Assembly: GCA_013180625.2 (NCBI GenBank)
Contig: SNVD02009053.1
Span: 292,908-356,907 of the forward strand
Direction: 5' to 3'
DNA length: 64,000 nt
From: Boswellia sacra
Taxonomy: Eukaryota; Streptophyta; Magnoliopsida; Sapindales; Burseraceae
Shown here: positions 47,598 to 59,621 of the stretch, one piece after another
How positions within the stretch are numbered: the stretch's first letter is position 1
How the letters are laid out: every line of letters begins with the position of its first letter
The notes under the pieces: model-generated
Told to the model about the DNA's origin: nothing
What the model saw: only the letters and a program-made list of their open reading frames with translations
Databases searched by the model: none
Program-made: the position numbers and the translations under genes

Positions 47598-48285
47598 TTT
47601 TTGCCTCCTGCTTGCTATTCACTCAACAAAAAGGAGAAGCAAATTTTCTGTCAAACATTATATGACCTTAGGGTTCCTTTTGGTTACTGTTCAAACTTTA
47701 AAAACCTTGTGTCCTTAGATGATTTAAAGCTGATTGGTCTTAAGTCTCACGATTGTCATGCTCTTATGCAACAACTACTACTAGTAACCATAAGGTCAGT
47801 TCTTCCTAAGCATGTTCGACATGCTATTACAAGATTTTGTATTTTCTTCAATGATATTTGCACCAAGGTGGTTGATGTGCCCAAGTTAAATCGAATACAA
47901 AGTTATCTGGTGGTGACCTTATGTTTGTTAGAGAAGTACTTCCCACCTTCCTTTTTTGACATCATGAATGGTGCATCTTGTAAGAGAAGTGAGGTTATGC
48001 GGACCTGTCTATCTTAGGTGGATGTATCCTTTTGAAAGATTTATGAAAATTCTTAAGGGGTATGTCCGAAATAGAAATCGACTTGAAGGTTGCATTGCTG
48101 AGTGTTACACTGCAACAGAAGCTATTGATTTTTGCTCCGATTATTTACTTGATGGTCATGGAGCTATTGAAGATGATAGTCCATTGCTTGGGGGTCGAGT
48201 CATCTCTATCGGTGAAGAAGAATGGGATCAAGCACATCTTTATGTGTTGAAAAACATGGAACAAGTGCAACCTTTCATCGAGTAA
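47598..48285 (+). pseudogene. CACTA transposase DUF4218 region (frameshifted)
   Basis: FLPPACYSLNKKEKQIFC, GLKSHDCHALMQQLLLVTIR and CLLEKYFPPSFFDIM are DUF4218 blocks. A frame change near 47968 continues with MVHLVREVRLCGPVYLRWMY and GYVRNRNRLEGCIAECY. The gene continues past a short intron-like gap but is then split by the copia element inserted at 48420. Confidence 0.8.
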
Positions 48286-48420
48286 ATGGTTGGTTTTTTA
48301 AAGCATGTTTTATTGATTACTTATATAGTATTTAAAAACTAACAAATTAACTTTTTGTTCTTTTACCTTGTTTTTTTCTTGGCCAATTAGAATGCATATC
48401 AAATCTTTGAAATGACGTTT

Positions 48421-50414
48421 TGTTAGCCCTAAGGCTACATGATAATTTTGATGATAACAATACACATTGATTCATTGAGATTTACTAACATGTTTATTTA
48501 TGTACAAGAGTAATATCATTGAAATAATTGTAAAATCAAGAAAAGGCTTATTAAAATGAAGTGTTGAAGCTAAGGAAAAGACTACATGTTAAAGGCACTA
48601 AAGTTTAAGAACAAGGTTTGACTCAAGGAATGTGACACATGAGCAATGTTCAATCAAATGGTCATATATATCTTTATAGATGTCCAAATGATTTGATTAT
48701 TAATCCTTTGGAAAGCTTACTTAATTTATAACATTTCATATATTTTAAAGAAATTCAAATTTCAAGTGTAAGGTTGTCCAAATCATCATGCAAGTTGAAA
48801 GACAAATGGAAGCAGCTGACATGCGTACTGAATACTCTTTTGGACATATCTTGAGCTAGAAATATCAAAATGACTTGATTCTTATGGAATTGGAAAGAGG
48901 ACTTAATGAGGAACATTTCATATGTTTTGAAGAAATTCAAATTTCAAATGGAAGGCTTACATAATTGACATTAAATTTGATGGACTGACACAGAGAAGAA
49001 AAAATCAACTCATATGAGCACTGAATGATGTTTTATCCATATCTTAAGCTTCAAATATTCAAATGACTTGATTCTTATGGCATTGGAAATATGATTCAAT
49101 GGAGCACATTTCATATTCTTTGAAGAAATTCAAATTTCAAATGGAATGCCGACATAATAAACATGCAAATTGGTGGACTGACACAAGAAAGAAAACTCAA
49201 GTCACATGAGCACCGAATGGTGTTTTGGCCATATCTTGAGCTACAGATATCCAAATGAATTTTTTTTTATGCGTTGGAAATCTTATTCAATTGTACAGAT
49301 CTTTAATGTTTTGCAAATTTTCAAATTTCAAACGAAACATTGACAAAAATGGCAGACAAGATTACCGTTTTTATGGTGGGCAGAAAATTTAGAGTTAGTG
49401 TCTTCACTTGATTAAGTTCTTCCCATTTGCCTATAAAAGGAGCCCTTCTCCCATGCATTCAACAAGCATTGATCAAGCAAAAAATAAGAGAAATATCAAG
49501 TCTAGAGAGCTTTTATATTCTTTATCTACTCTTTGAAGAGAGTTGTACTTTTGTTGTAAAAATTTTCTTTGTTCTTGTATTGTGGTGAGAGTGAGATTTT
49601 CTTGTAAAGGATAAAAAGTTATCCTTGAGAGAACTCTTCGTGTGTTGTTATCAAGAGTTGAAAGAAGTTGCCTTGGTGAGGTTGTTCATCAAGAAGAACT
49701 CTTGGTGTGGTGTTATCAAGGGTTGAAGGAAGTTGCCTTGGTGAGGTTGTTCATCAAGAAGAACTCTTGGTGTGGTGTTATCAAGAGTTGAAGGAAGTTG
49801 CCTTGGTGAGGTTGTTCATCAAGAAGAACTCTTGGTGTGGTGTTATCAAGGGTTGAAGAAAGTTGCCTTGGTGAGGTTGTTCATCAAGAAGAACTCTTGG
49901 TGTGGTGTTATCAAGAGTTGAAGGAAGTTGCCTTGGTGAGGTTGTTCATCAAGAAGAACTCTTGGTGTGGTGTTATCAAGAGTTGAAGGAAGTTGCCTTG
50001 GTGAGGTTGTTCATCAAGAAGAACTCTTGGTGTGGTGTTTTATCAAGAGTTGGAAGAAAAAGTCTTGGTGAGGTTGTTCATCAAGCAAGTTGTAAAGAAT
50101 TCTACAACTTAGTGGAAAGCCTAGCTTGTGGAGCTAGGAGCCCGTGGACGTAGGCAAGGTTTGCCGATCCACGTAAATTGAGTTTGCACTCTCTCTATCC
50201 CTTTCCTCTTTACATTTACTTGCACTTGTGATTGTTCATCATTATTATTCTTTTGATTGCATCTTTGATAAATTCTAATTTCATCTTCTTCACCTTTATT
50301 CTCAAAGAAAGAGTGAACTAATTTTTGATCTTTCAAGAAAAGTTTTCTAAATCCGTTTTGATAAATAAAAACCCAATTCACCCCCCCTCTTGGGTTGCCA
50401 TACCTGGGTCAACA
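48421..50414 (+). repeat. 5' LTR of inner copia element
   Basis: Starts TGTTAGCCC, ends GGGTCAACA. The first 900 bp hold about four imperfect copies of a 180-190 bp module (each with gaaattcaaatttcaaatgg, near 48750, 48930, 49123 and 49313). Then a tataaaagg promoter box at 49432 and a 65-bp array. Confidence 0.9.
49640..50095. repeat. 65-bp tandem array in 5' LTR, six copies plus one degenerate
   Basis: The gttgccttggtgag phrase recurs at 49667, 49732, 49797, 49862, 49927 and 49992, exactly 65 bp apart; a degenerate copy follows near 50055. It lies downstream of the TATA box, hence in the transcribed leader. Confidence 0.9.
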
Positions 50415-50416
50415 AG

Positions 50417-50428
50417 TGGTATCAGAGC
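50417..50428 (+). promoter_or_regulatory. Primer-binding site (initiator Met tRNA)
   Basis: TGGTATCAGAGC is the standard copia primer site complementary to initiator methionine tRNA, two bases after the LTR. Confidence 0.9.
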
Positions 50429-50469
50429 AAGGTTGCTCAATTTTTTAAATCTTAATCGATTTTTGAGCT

Positions 50470-51775
50470 ATGGCAACTTTTAATTCAACTTCATATGTTG
50501 AGGGACTTTCTATCTCTAGACCTCCATTTTTTAATGGAAGTGATTACTCTTATTGGAAAACTAGAATGAGTATTTTCTTGAAATCTTTTGATTATGATTT
50601 GTGGTCTATTGTTTTGGAAGGACCTTTTGTTCCTACCAAAATTGAAAATGGGGAATGCATGCTTAAAGAACCTAAAGAGTTTAGTGAAGATGATAAAAAG
50701 AAATTGAGTTTGAATGCTAAAGCTATGAATGTGTTGTATTGTGCTCTAGATAGAAATGAGTTTAATAGAATATCTACTTGTTCTACGGCACAAGAAATAT
50801 GGCACACACTTGAAGTAACTCATGAAGGAACTAGTCAAGTTAAAGAATCCAAAATTAGTATGCTAGTTCATAGTTATGAGCTTTTTAAGATGAAATCGGA
50901 TGAATCAATTTCTGAAATGTTTACTAGATTTACGGATATTGTAAATGGTTTGAAATCTCTTGGTAAATCTTATTCTAATGTTGAAAAGGTAAGAAAGATT
51001 CTTAGGTGTCTACCAAAATCTTGGGAGCCAAAGGTGACGGCAATTCAAGAAGCAAATAACCTCACCAAACTACCATTAGATGAACTTATGGGTTCTCTCA
51101 TAACTCATGAAATCATCTTGAAGGAGAATGAAGAAGAAGATTGCGATGTGGCAAACATGTGCTTCATGGCTTTAAGAGAAAATGAGGTAAGTATTCTAAA
51201 CTATGATCCTAAACTTTCATATGATGAATTACTTGAAGCATTCCAAAATTTACATGTGCAAGTTGATAAACAAAATTCAAAAATCAATGCTTTCAAAAAG
51301 AAGTCAAAAGTCATGTTATCTCAATTAGAAGAATTGGTGGAAATAAATGAAGCTTTAGAAAATGAGAATGAAATCTTAAAGCAAAAAGATTTTGAAAGTT
51401 TGGAAAATCAAATACATTTATTAAAAACTGAAAATGGGATTTAAAACAAAAGGATTTTGATAAATTAGAGAAAGAAAATGTTATTTTGAAAAAGGAAAAT
51501 AATGACTTAAGAAATATTGTTGATAGTTTTACAAAAAGCACAAAAAATTTCAATTCTATGTTACAAAACCAAAGGTGTGTTTTTAATAAAAGAGGGTTAG
51601 GATATAAAACTCATAAAAATCAAAAGTATTTTAAAAATTATTTTGCTCATGCATCTTCTAGGAATAATCCTAATCATTCATGTACTTATTGTGGAAGAAA
51701 AGGACACAAAGTGCATTCTTGCTATATTAAGAGAAATCCTAATTTGAAACAAATATGGGTTCCAAAAGTACCATA
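50470..51775 (+). pseudogene. Copia gag (one frameshift)
   Basis: Capsid-like protein of the element. The ATG at 50470 begins MATFNSTSYVEGLSISRPPF. FNGSDYSYWKTRMSIFLKS and CSTAQEIWHTLEVTHEGTSQ are the DUF4219/UBN2 gag core, and a coiled-coil follows. The frame stops at 51442 through what looks like a 1-bp loss; the sequence continues in the next frame to the zinc knuckle CTYCGRKGHKVHSC (about 51680-51721), CX2CX4HX4C intact. Confidence 0.85.
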
Positions 51776-51829
51776 ACTAACCCCCAAGGACCCAAGAACT
51801 TTTGGGTACCAAAAAGTTACTCCTTGAAT

Positions 51830-52812
51830 GTTGATTGTAGAGTCAAAGTGGCAAAAACAAGTGGTACTTAGATATTGGATGCTCAAGGCATATGACCGGA
51901 GATGCCTCCAAGTTCTCAAGATTAATCATGAAGAAAGGAGGATATGTGACCTTCGGTGATAATGCCAAAGGAAGGGTAATCGGACATGGTGATATTGGTA
52001 ACCCTTCTTCACCTATTATTGAAAATGTTTTGCTTGGTAATGGTTTGAAACATGATCTGATTAGCATTAGTCAATTGTGTGATAAGAGATATTTTGTTGC
52101 TTTTGAGCCTAATAGATGTGTCATTAAGAATGTTAGTAACAATAAGATATTATTTATTGGTAATAGATGTGGTAATATTTATACAATTGATATTGATGAT
52201 CATGTGGAAAATTGTTTCATTGTTAATCATGATGCTTGTTTATGGCATAGAAGATTAGGTCATGCTAGCATGGACACAATTTCAAAAATTTCTAAAAATG
52301 ATTTAGTTGATGATCTTCCAAAAATAAAATTTGAAAAGTATAAGATTTGTGATGCTTGTCAATTTGGAAAACAAGTGAGAACTTCTTTTAAACAAAAGAA
52401 ATTTATTTCAACAAATAAACCTCTACAATTACTTCATTTGGATTTATTTGGACCATCAAGAACTCAAAGCCCTGGTGGAAAGTATTATGTTTTTGTTATT
52501 GTGGATGATTATTCAATATTCACTTTGGTGTTATTCTTGAAAACTAAAAATGAGGCCACACAAGCTTTTTCAAAATTTGCAAAAAGAGTCCAAAATCAAA
52601 AAGGGTATTCTATTGTGTCTATTAGGAGTGATCATGGTGGTGAAGTAGACAATGTTGCATTTGAAAATCTTTGTGATGAAAATGGTTTTGAACATAATTT
52701 TTCTGCACCTAGAACTCCACAACAAAATGGTGTTGTTAAGAGAAAAAATAGGACTATCCAAGAAATGGCTAAGACCATGTTACTTGAAAATAATTTGCTA
52801 AAATATTTTTAG
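51830..52812 (+). pseudogene. Copia protease and integrase (catalytic changes)
   Basis: WYLDIGCSRHMTGDASKF (from 51862) is the protease site; the active-site triplet is D-I-G at 51871-51879 in place of D-S/T-G. CLWHRRLGHASMDTISKIS is the integrase zinc-binding part. LLHLDLFGPSRTQSPGGK and IRSDHGGEVDNVAFENLCDE hold the two catalytic Asp, but the catalytic Glu of GVVERKNR is Lys (AAG at 52738-52740). A TAG in place of Trp ends the frame at 52810. Confidence 0.85.
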
Positions 52813-53563
52813 GCCGAAGCCGTTAATACCGCATGGTTTATAATCAATAAAGTCCATATTAAAGCTTTAATAAAGAAAACTCCTTATGAACTTTGGAAAG
52901 GAAGAAAACCCAACATTGGATTTTTTAAAGTTTTTGGACGTAAATGTTTTATTTTAAACACTAAGGATAACCTTGGAAAATTTGATGCAAAAGCCGATGT
53001 TGGAATTTTTTGTTGGCTACTCCAACCATAGTAAGGCATATAGAGTTTTTAACAAAAAGACTCTTACTATTGAAGAATCTATGCATGTTGAATTTGATGA
53101 AACTAATGTGATTTCTTCAAAGAATTTAGATGATGATATTGTTGAGGTTGAAAGGCAAATCAAGGAATCAAGGCTTGATGAAAAGAGTCAAAATGAATTA
53201 CAACTTCAACAATAAAAGCTTGAGGAAATAAATGACTCTTCCCAAGAATTACCAAAGGAATGGAGGTATGCAAAAGCTCACCCTAAAGATCTCATTATTG
53301 GTGAACCATCACAAGGTATAAAAACTAGATCTTCTTTTAGGAACTTTGGTAATTATTTTGCATTTGTCTCTCAATTTGAACCAAAATCTTTTAAAGAAGC
53401 CAAAAATGACGAAAGTTGGATTTTGGCTATACAAGAACAATTGAACCAATTTAAGAGAAATCAAGTATGGAAATTAGTCCCTAGACCCAAATATGACTAA
53501 ACCCCTTAGTCAAGATAGATTTTGCATAATTAAAAGAGAATTAGGCATATTGGATATATCTTA
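52813..53563 (+). pseudogene. Copia integrase C-terminus fused to RNase H tail; RT and RNase H deleted
   Basis: The integrase tail (EAVNTAWFIINKVHIKAL, TPYELWKGRKPNIG) continues with shifts. The RT leader ESWILAIQEQLNQFKRN then QVWKLVPRPK ends near 53490. The next codons, MTKPLSQDRFCIIKRELGIL from 53492, are the extreme C-terminus of copia polyproteins, ending TAA at 53561. All of RT and nearly all of RNase H are therefore missing between them. Confidence 0.85.
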
Positions 53564-53751
53564 ATTTTGCTTTTAGGTGATTATCTTTGAATGGTAGCAT
53601 ATGTTAAGGGAGGCATATATTTAGGGGGAGTAGTTAATTTGATTACATCTTTTTGATGATAACAAACGGGGGAGAAATGGTTGAATTGCTTACTTATATT
53701 CATTCTAGATTTTAGATATTATTTTAAAGCAATCAATGATTTGTCATCTTC

Positions 53752-53765
53752 AAAAAGGGGGAGAT
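53752..53765 (+). promoter_or_regulatory. Polypurine tract
   Basis: aaaaagggggagat directly before the 3' LTR. Confidence 0.85.
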
Positions 53766-55562
53766 TGTTAGCCCTAAGGCTACATGATAATTTTGATGAT
53801 AACAATACACATTGATTCATTGAGATTTACTAACATGTTTATTTATGTGCAAAAGTAATATCATTGAAATAATTGTAAAATCAAGAAAAGGCTTATTAAA
53901 ATGAAGTGTTGAAGCTAAGGAAAGGACTACATGTTAAAGGCACCAAAGTTTAAGAACAAGGTTTGACTCAAGTAATGTGGCACATGAGCAATGTTCAATC
54001 AAATGGTCATATATATCTCTATAGATGTCCAAATGATGTGATTCTTAAGCCTTTGGAAATATTACTCAATTTATTACATTTCATATGTTTTAAAGAAATT
54101 CAAATTTCAAGTGTAAGGTTGTCCAAATCATCATGCAATTTGAAAGACAAATGGAAGCAGCTGGCATGAGCACCGAATACTCTTTTGGACATATCTTGAG
54201 ATAAAAATATCAAAATAACTTGATTCTTATGGAATTAGAAAGAGGACTTAATGAGGAACATTTCATATGTTTTGAAGAAATTCAAATTTCAAATGGAAGG
54301 CCGACATAATTGACATGCAATTTGGTGGACTGACACAGAGAATAAAAAATCAACTCATATGAGCACCGAATGATCTTTTATCCATATCTTGAGCTAGAAA
54401 TATTGAAATGACTTGATTCTTATGGCATTGGAAAGATGATTCAATGGAGCACATTTCATATTCTTTGAATAAATTCAAATTTCAAATGGAAGGCCGACAT
54501 AATACACATGCAAGTCAGTGGACTGACACAAGGAAGGAAAATCAAGTCACATGAGCATCAAATGGTGTTTTGGCGATATCTTGAGCTACAGATATCCAAA
54601 TGACTTGGTTCTTGATACGTTGGAAAGCTTATTCAATTGTGCAGATCTTTAATGTTTTGAAGATTTTTAAATTTCAAATGGAACATTAACAAAAATGGCA
54701 GACAAGAGTATGGTTTTTATGGTGGCAGAAAATTTGGAGTTAGTGTCTTCACTTGATTAACTTCTTCCCATTTGCCTATAAAAGGAGCCCTTCTCCCATG
54801 CATTCAACAAGCATTGATCAAACAAAAAACAAGAGAAATATCAAGTCTAGAGAGTTTTTATATTCTTTATCTACTCTTTGAAGAGAGTTATACTTTTGTT
54901 GTAAAAATTATCCTTGTTCTTGTATTGTGGTGAGAGTGAGATATTCTTGTAAAGGATAATAGTTATCCTTGAGAGAACTCTTGTTGTGTGTTATCAAGAG
55001 TTGAGGAAAGTTGCCTTGGTGATGTTGTTCATCAAGAAGAACTCTTGGTGTGGTGTTATCAAGAGTTGAAGGAAGTTGCCTTGGTGAGGTTGTTCATCAA
55101 GAAGAACTCTTGGTGTGGTTTTATCAAGGGTTGAAGGAAGTTGCCTTGGTGAGGTTGTTCATCAAGAAGAACTCTTGGTGTGGTGTTATCAAGAGTTGAA
55201 GGAAAAAAGTCTTGGTGATGTTGTTCATCAAGCAAGTTGTAAAGTATTCTACAACTTAGTGGAAAGCCTAGCTTGGGGAGGAGCTAGGAGCCCGTGGACG
55301 TAGGCAAGGTTTGCCGAACCACGTAAATTGAGTTTGCACTCTCTCTATCCCTTTCCTCTTTACATTTACTTCCACTTGTGATTGTTCATCATTATTATTC
55401 TTTTGATTGCATCTTTAATAAATTCTAATTTCATCTTCTTCACTTTTATTCTCAAAGAAAGAGTGAACTAATTTTGATCTTTCAAGAAAAGTTTTCTAAA
55501 TCCGTTTTGGTAAATAAAAACTCAATTCACCCCCCTTTTGGGTTGCCATACCTGGGTCAACA
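53766..55562 (+). repeat. 3' LTR of inner copia element
   Basis: Matches the 5' LTR throughout; carries only three good 65-bp units (phrase at 55010, 55075 and 55140) plus a degenerate one. The 197-bp length difference equals three units plus 2 bp. Confidence 0.9.
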
Positions 55563-55567
55563 CGTTT

Positions 55568-56397
55568 CCCTCGTCAAGCTAGAAATAGTAAGTGGCCGCA
55601 AGGTGAACATATCACACTTTCATCAAATGGTTGAAAGATGAGGTTAATGCTTTTATAAACCACATTTTTGAACTTAATCTTTCCAATATATTCTTATTAA
55701 TACTATATAACTCACTAATTGTAGAATATAAAACTATTGCCTTTTACTAGGTGGCCAAATCAATTAATAATCAAGAGTAGTTGTCCTCCAAGTTGAAGTG
55801 CTTAGCAGAAAGCCTCATCAATATGTCATAAGTTATTCAAGCTATATTATCAACAATTTTCATTACCACACAAGAGATCATGGGGACGACAAGGTGCACC
55901 AAAACAGTGGAGTTAGCATTGTTGCAACAACAATGCAAATTTCGAGTGCCAAAGACAAGAATCCAATAGTTGGAGAGTTAACCTTTTACGGAGTAATAAA
56001 AGAGATATGGTCTCTTGATTATCAGTTGCCTAGTATTCCAATCTTTAAGTATGACTGGGTTGACAATAAAGGGGGCATTAGGGTAAATGAACTTGGGTTG
56101 ACTTTGGTAGATCTTAGTCGTATTGCTCACAAGTCCGATTCCTTTGTCCTAGCTTCACAAGTGAAACAAGTTTTTTATGTGACAGATCAATGTGATGCAA
56201 GATGGTCTATAGTGCAATTTACAGCCGATAAGTCTTACAAAATAGATAGAAGTCAAGACCAAATTCCCTCTTTGGTAGAACATCATCCATTCACAAATGT
56301 TATGCCTAGTGTTGAGTCGTTTGATAACATTGATGGTAATGAGATGAACTACATGCGTGATAATTGTGAGGGTACTTGGGTTGACAATAACACTTGA
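55568..56397 (+). pseudogene. CACTA transposase C-terminus with DUF4216
   Basis: The first codons after the copia (SKWPQGEHITLSFIKWLKDE) continue the sequence interrupted at 48420. After an intron-like gap, 55798-56397 is open and encodes DUF4216: GVSIVATTMQISSAKDKNPI, YYGVIKEIW-like FYGVIKEIWSLDYQLP, IRVNELGLTLVDLSRIAHKS and LASQVKQVFYVTDQCDARWS. It ends with TGA after an acidic tail. Confidence 0.8.
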
Positions 56398-56568
56398 AGG
56401 AGCATTAAAAAAAATTTGGTAATGACATATCTCAAATTGTGTACTTGTTAATTTTGTTTTGTTTGTTGTATGTCTCACACTAATACAATGATTTGTCTTA
56501 ATGTCTTTTTATAATGTTTTGTACTTAACAATTTTTTTTATTTCATTTCATTTTTTCATTTACCTAGA

Positions 56569-59500
56569 TGGCAACAAACTCTCAAAACCAAGATGGACAA
56601 AGCAATAGTGGTTATACAGCAAAAAAAAAAACAAGGAAAAGCAAGGGAGTTATCAACTCCAGAAAAGGAAAGAGCACTTCTGTATGTTTATTGCACTAAT
56701 ATATTGCTTACTCTTATTGACCTTAATTTCTTTTAACTGAAATCTTTTCTTTACTTAACTTTCATTTTTCATTGACCTATGTGTCAATGGATTTGCGAAA
56801 ACATGACAGAGAAAGTGATGGTGGACATGCAACAACAGATTTTAGAAAAATTAGGGGACTTCGCTGGTCTAAAAAAAGAAATAGGAGTGGTGTACGTCTC
56901 TTATTTGTACAAATTATTACTTGAACTTATTGTCCTTTTGTTTTGTACTTAATAATTTCTTTTATTAAGCTTTTTTTAACACTTAACTAGGTGGCAAAGG
57001 ATTCTAAAAACTGTGATGGACAAGGTGACAATAGACATGCAACAACAGATTCAAAGAAAACCTTAAGAAATGGGAATGCTGTATGTCCCTTGTTTTAATC
57101 AATTGCCTGCTGATAATGTCTTTTTTCTTTTGTACTTGAACTTTTTACTCATTTCACTTATTTCTTTCATTCACCTAGTAGGCAACGGATGAACAAAATG
57201 GTGATGGACAAAGTGACAGTGGTCATGCAACAATAGATTTGAGAAAAACCAGAAGAATTAGCACGAATGGAAAAAGAAATGGGACTCATGTGTGCCTCTT
57301 GATCTAATAGATATTGTTTACTCTTAATGTCATTTGTCTTTAGTACTTCAACTTTTTTCTGATTTCACTTATTTATTTCATTTACCTAGGTGGTAATGGA
57401 TGAACAAAATGGTGATGGACAAAATGACAATGGTCAAGCAACATCTTCAACAAAAACCAGAAGAATTTGCACAAATAATAGAAGAAATAGAAGTGCAACA
57501 GAGGGTAAAATTCCTATTAAAGTTAATGAGTGGGACCAAGCAGTGGGACCAAATCATAATAATTTTGTTTCTACTATTGGTGTTGAGGCATGAAATGCAA
57601 CTCCTATCTCAATTCATGGCTGGAGATATGTTGATCAGGAAATAAAAGAAAATATATGGCAAACTATACTAGTACAAATATCTAAAAACCATGTTGCAAT
57701 ATGAATGCATTTATATTATATACTTTTTGTTAATTATCTAAGAATACATTGTTTTGTTAACATTCGTATTAAATTCATTGTAGAAAGATTATGATATTGA
57801 CATCTGATATAAGAAGCGGTTGCTACAACAAGCTTGAAGTGCATGGAAAAACTTTAAGACGTATCTTACAAAGAATTGGGTCAGGCCTAACTTAGACAAT
57901 CCAAAAGCATTAGCTCAGCCACCCAAAAGGTATAAATGCATTAAAAACTAGCACTGGAGGGAATTTGTGAGACAACGTTTAACAAAAAAAATGGAAGGTA
58001 TTGCACTATATCAACCTTGTTACAATACAATTGATAGTACTTTGAATTCAATTATCTAATATAATTTAAAATCTGCTCATGGTTTGAAGGAGAATAGCAA
58101 GAAGCAAATGGAGAGACGAAGGGCAAACCAATATGACCATACAACGGGAAGGTCTGGTTCTATTCGTGTGGAAGAGAACATGTTAATCCTTTTTACATTT
58201 ACATGCATTTTTAATTTTTTCCTTTGGCTACTCTGGTTTATTAATCAATTACATTGCTTTATCATTTACTATTTATGCAGCGACAAGAAAGTGGAAATTG
58301 GAGTAAGCCCATTGACCGATCTGAAATGTGGAAAAGAGCTCGAAAAAGGAAGAATGGTGATTATCATCCCAATGTTACCCCTATTGTTGAGAGAATTGTA
58401 AGTAAATATTACAAAGCTCAATATATAATTTGAAGAATCTGTATTAGTTAGTCCTTATTAAAATCTTTATCCATTTTCATCCACCAAACCCACTTTAGTC
58501 AACATCTCAAAAACTTTAAATTTATTTATACATGTCCATAGGTTTTTTCAAAACTTTGATGTTAATGATTTCCTAACCTTAACTGTATGCTCTATGAAAG
58601 CCACTAAACCTCTGTTCTCTAACTCTTATTAAATAGAAATGAATAGATATTTGGAAAACATTCTAAAAATAATGATAACTTTCATTAATCAATTATTCCC
58701 AGGTGCAGAAAGTGGTCTAAAGAAATTATGAATGATTGTTTTTATTGAAAAAGTGGTACTATCATTTTATTTGTTGAAAAAATATGTTGGTTATAGACCT
58801 GATTATGCTATCATGATTTTATCATATAATTTTTTTCATTTATAGGATGGGCTTAAAGAACTAGCAGAATCTGGTGTCATAGACATGTCTGAGGGTGAAC
58901 ATATCCTAGTTCGTGCTTTAGGCACTAAAAAGCATACTGGTAGAGTGAGGGCTTAGGCAAATTTGTCACACCAACCTCTTATTTCAACACTGTTGGATCT
59001 GATTACAGGGTAGATAAAGAAAAAATGGAGTTAAAGAGGCAGATACAAGAAAGAGATGCCATTATAGCAGACTTACGTGCTCAAATACCAGTCACTAAGT
59101 CGGTAGCATCGAGCAATACCATGGATGACACTAAAGATATGGCCAAGCAATACAAGACAGACAAAGTGGGCAACAACCTAAAAAATTTGGAAGAGGTGAT
59201 AGATCAAGAAAAACCAACTGTTAGGAAACCTGCAATTAGTGGCAACAAAATGCCAAAAGCAATGAAATTGAAAGGTTTCATGGAGAATAATATGCAAAAC
59301 ACAGGAGAGCAACATCAATTGGTAGCAATATTATTCAATGAATTCCTTATATATTTTGATGAGACATTTTTTTTTTTAACTAAGAATGATGACATTCATT
59401 ATTTTCATACTTTACAGGAACAAACTTGTGACTTAGCCATATATGTGGGCTCTAATAGAGTTATTGTTACAAGTGGAACCATCATTGATAAAGATGAAGG

Positions 59501-59621
59501 AAAACCAACACGGGTTGTTGTCATTGAATTAGTTTCAAATAAAGCAGCCAGGTTGCCTCTAGTTAAAGATGATCAAGAGAAATCTTTAGTGTATGATGCA
59601 GTGGAAGAACATGTGGAATAG
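56569..59621 (+). pseudogene. Second CACTA gene, N-terminal part with tandem exons and Transposase_24-like region
   Basis: Five similar exon-plus-intron modules of 190-215 bp start near 56570, 56780, 56992, 57182 and 57390; each exon encodes a variant of DEQNGDGQSDSGHAT plus a basic tail, and the introns also resemble each other. Then come blocks typical of the plant En/Spm transposase family (PF03004): VGPNHNNFVSTIG, AWKNFKTYLTKNW, RPNLDNPKALAQPPKRYK, KQMERRRANQYDHTTGRSGS, SEMWKRARKRKNGDYH and HILVRALGTKKHTGRVR. 59025-59621 opens with a coiled-coil (MELKRQIQERDAIIADLRAQ). Stops near 57590, 57800 and 58955 suggest decay, although some may be intronic. Confidence 0.65.

Larger units (their letters stand above)
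48421..55562 (+). mobile_element. Copia element inserted in the CACTA transposase gene, RT deleted
   Basis: A complete LTR pair with a perfect 5-bp target duplication: cgttt at 48416-48420 and at 55563-55567. LTRs of 1994 and 1797 bp differ by 4 transitions in the first about 190 bp and by the copy number of a 65-bp repeat. Internal order is primer site, gag, protease, integrase, then directly the last codons of RNase H, purine tract. The only internal sequence is 3351 bp, far short of a full copia element. Confidence 0.9.

Noticed and set aside
49640..50095. Regularly spaced repeats considered as a CRISPR-like array
   Set aside because: Units are contiguous with no unique spacers, in a plant LTR.
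49902..50153. 83-codon frame in the copia LTR
   Set aside because: Made of 65-bp repeat units, which shift frame at each copy; an equivalent short frame appears in the 3' LTR.
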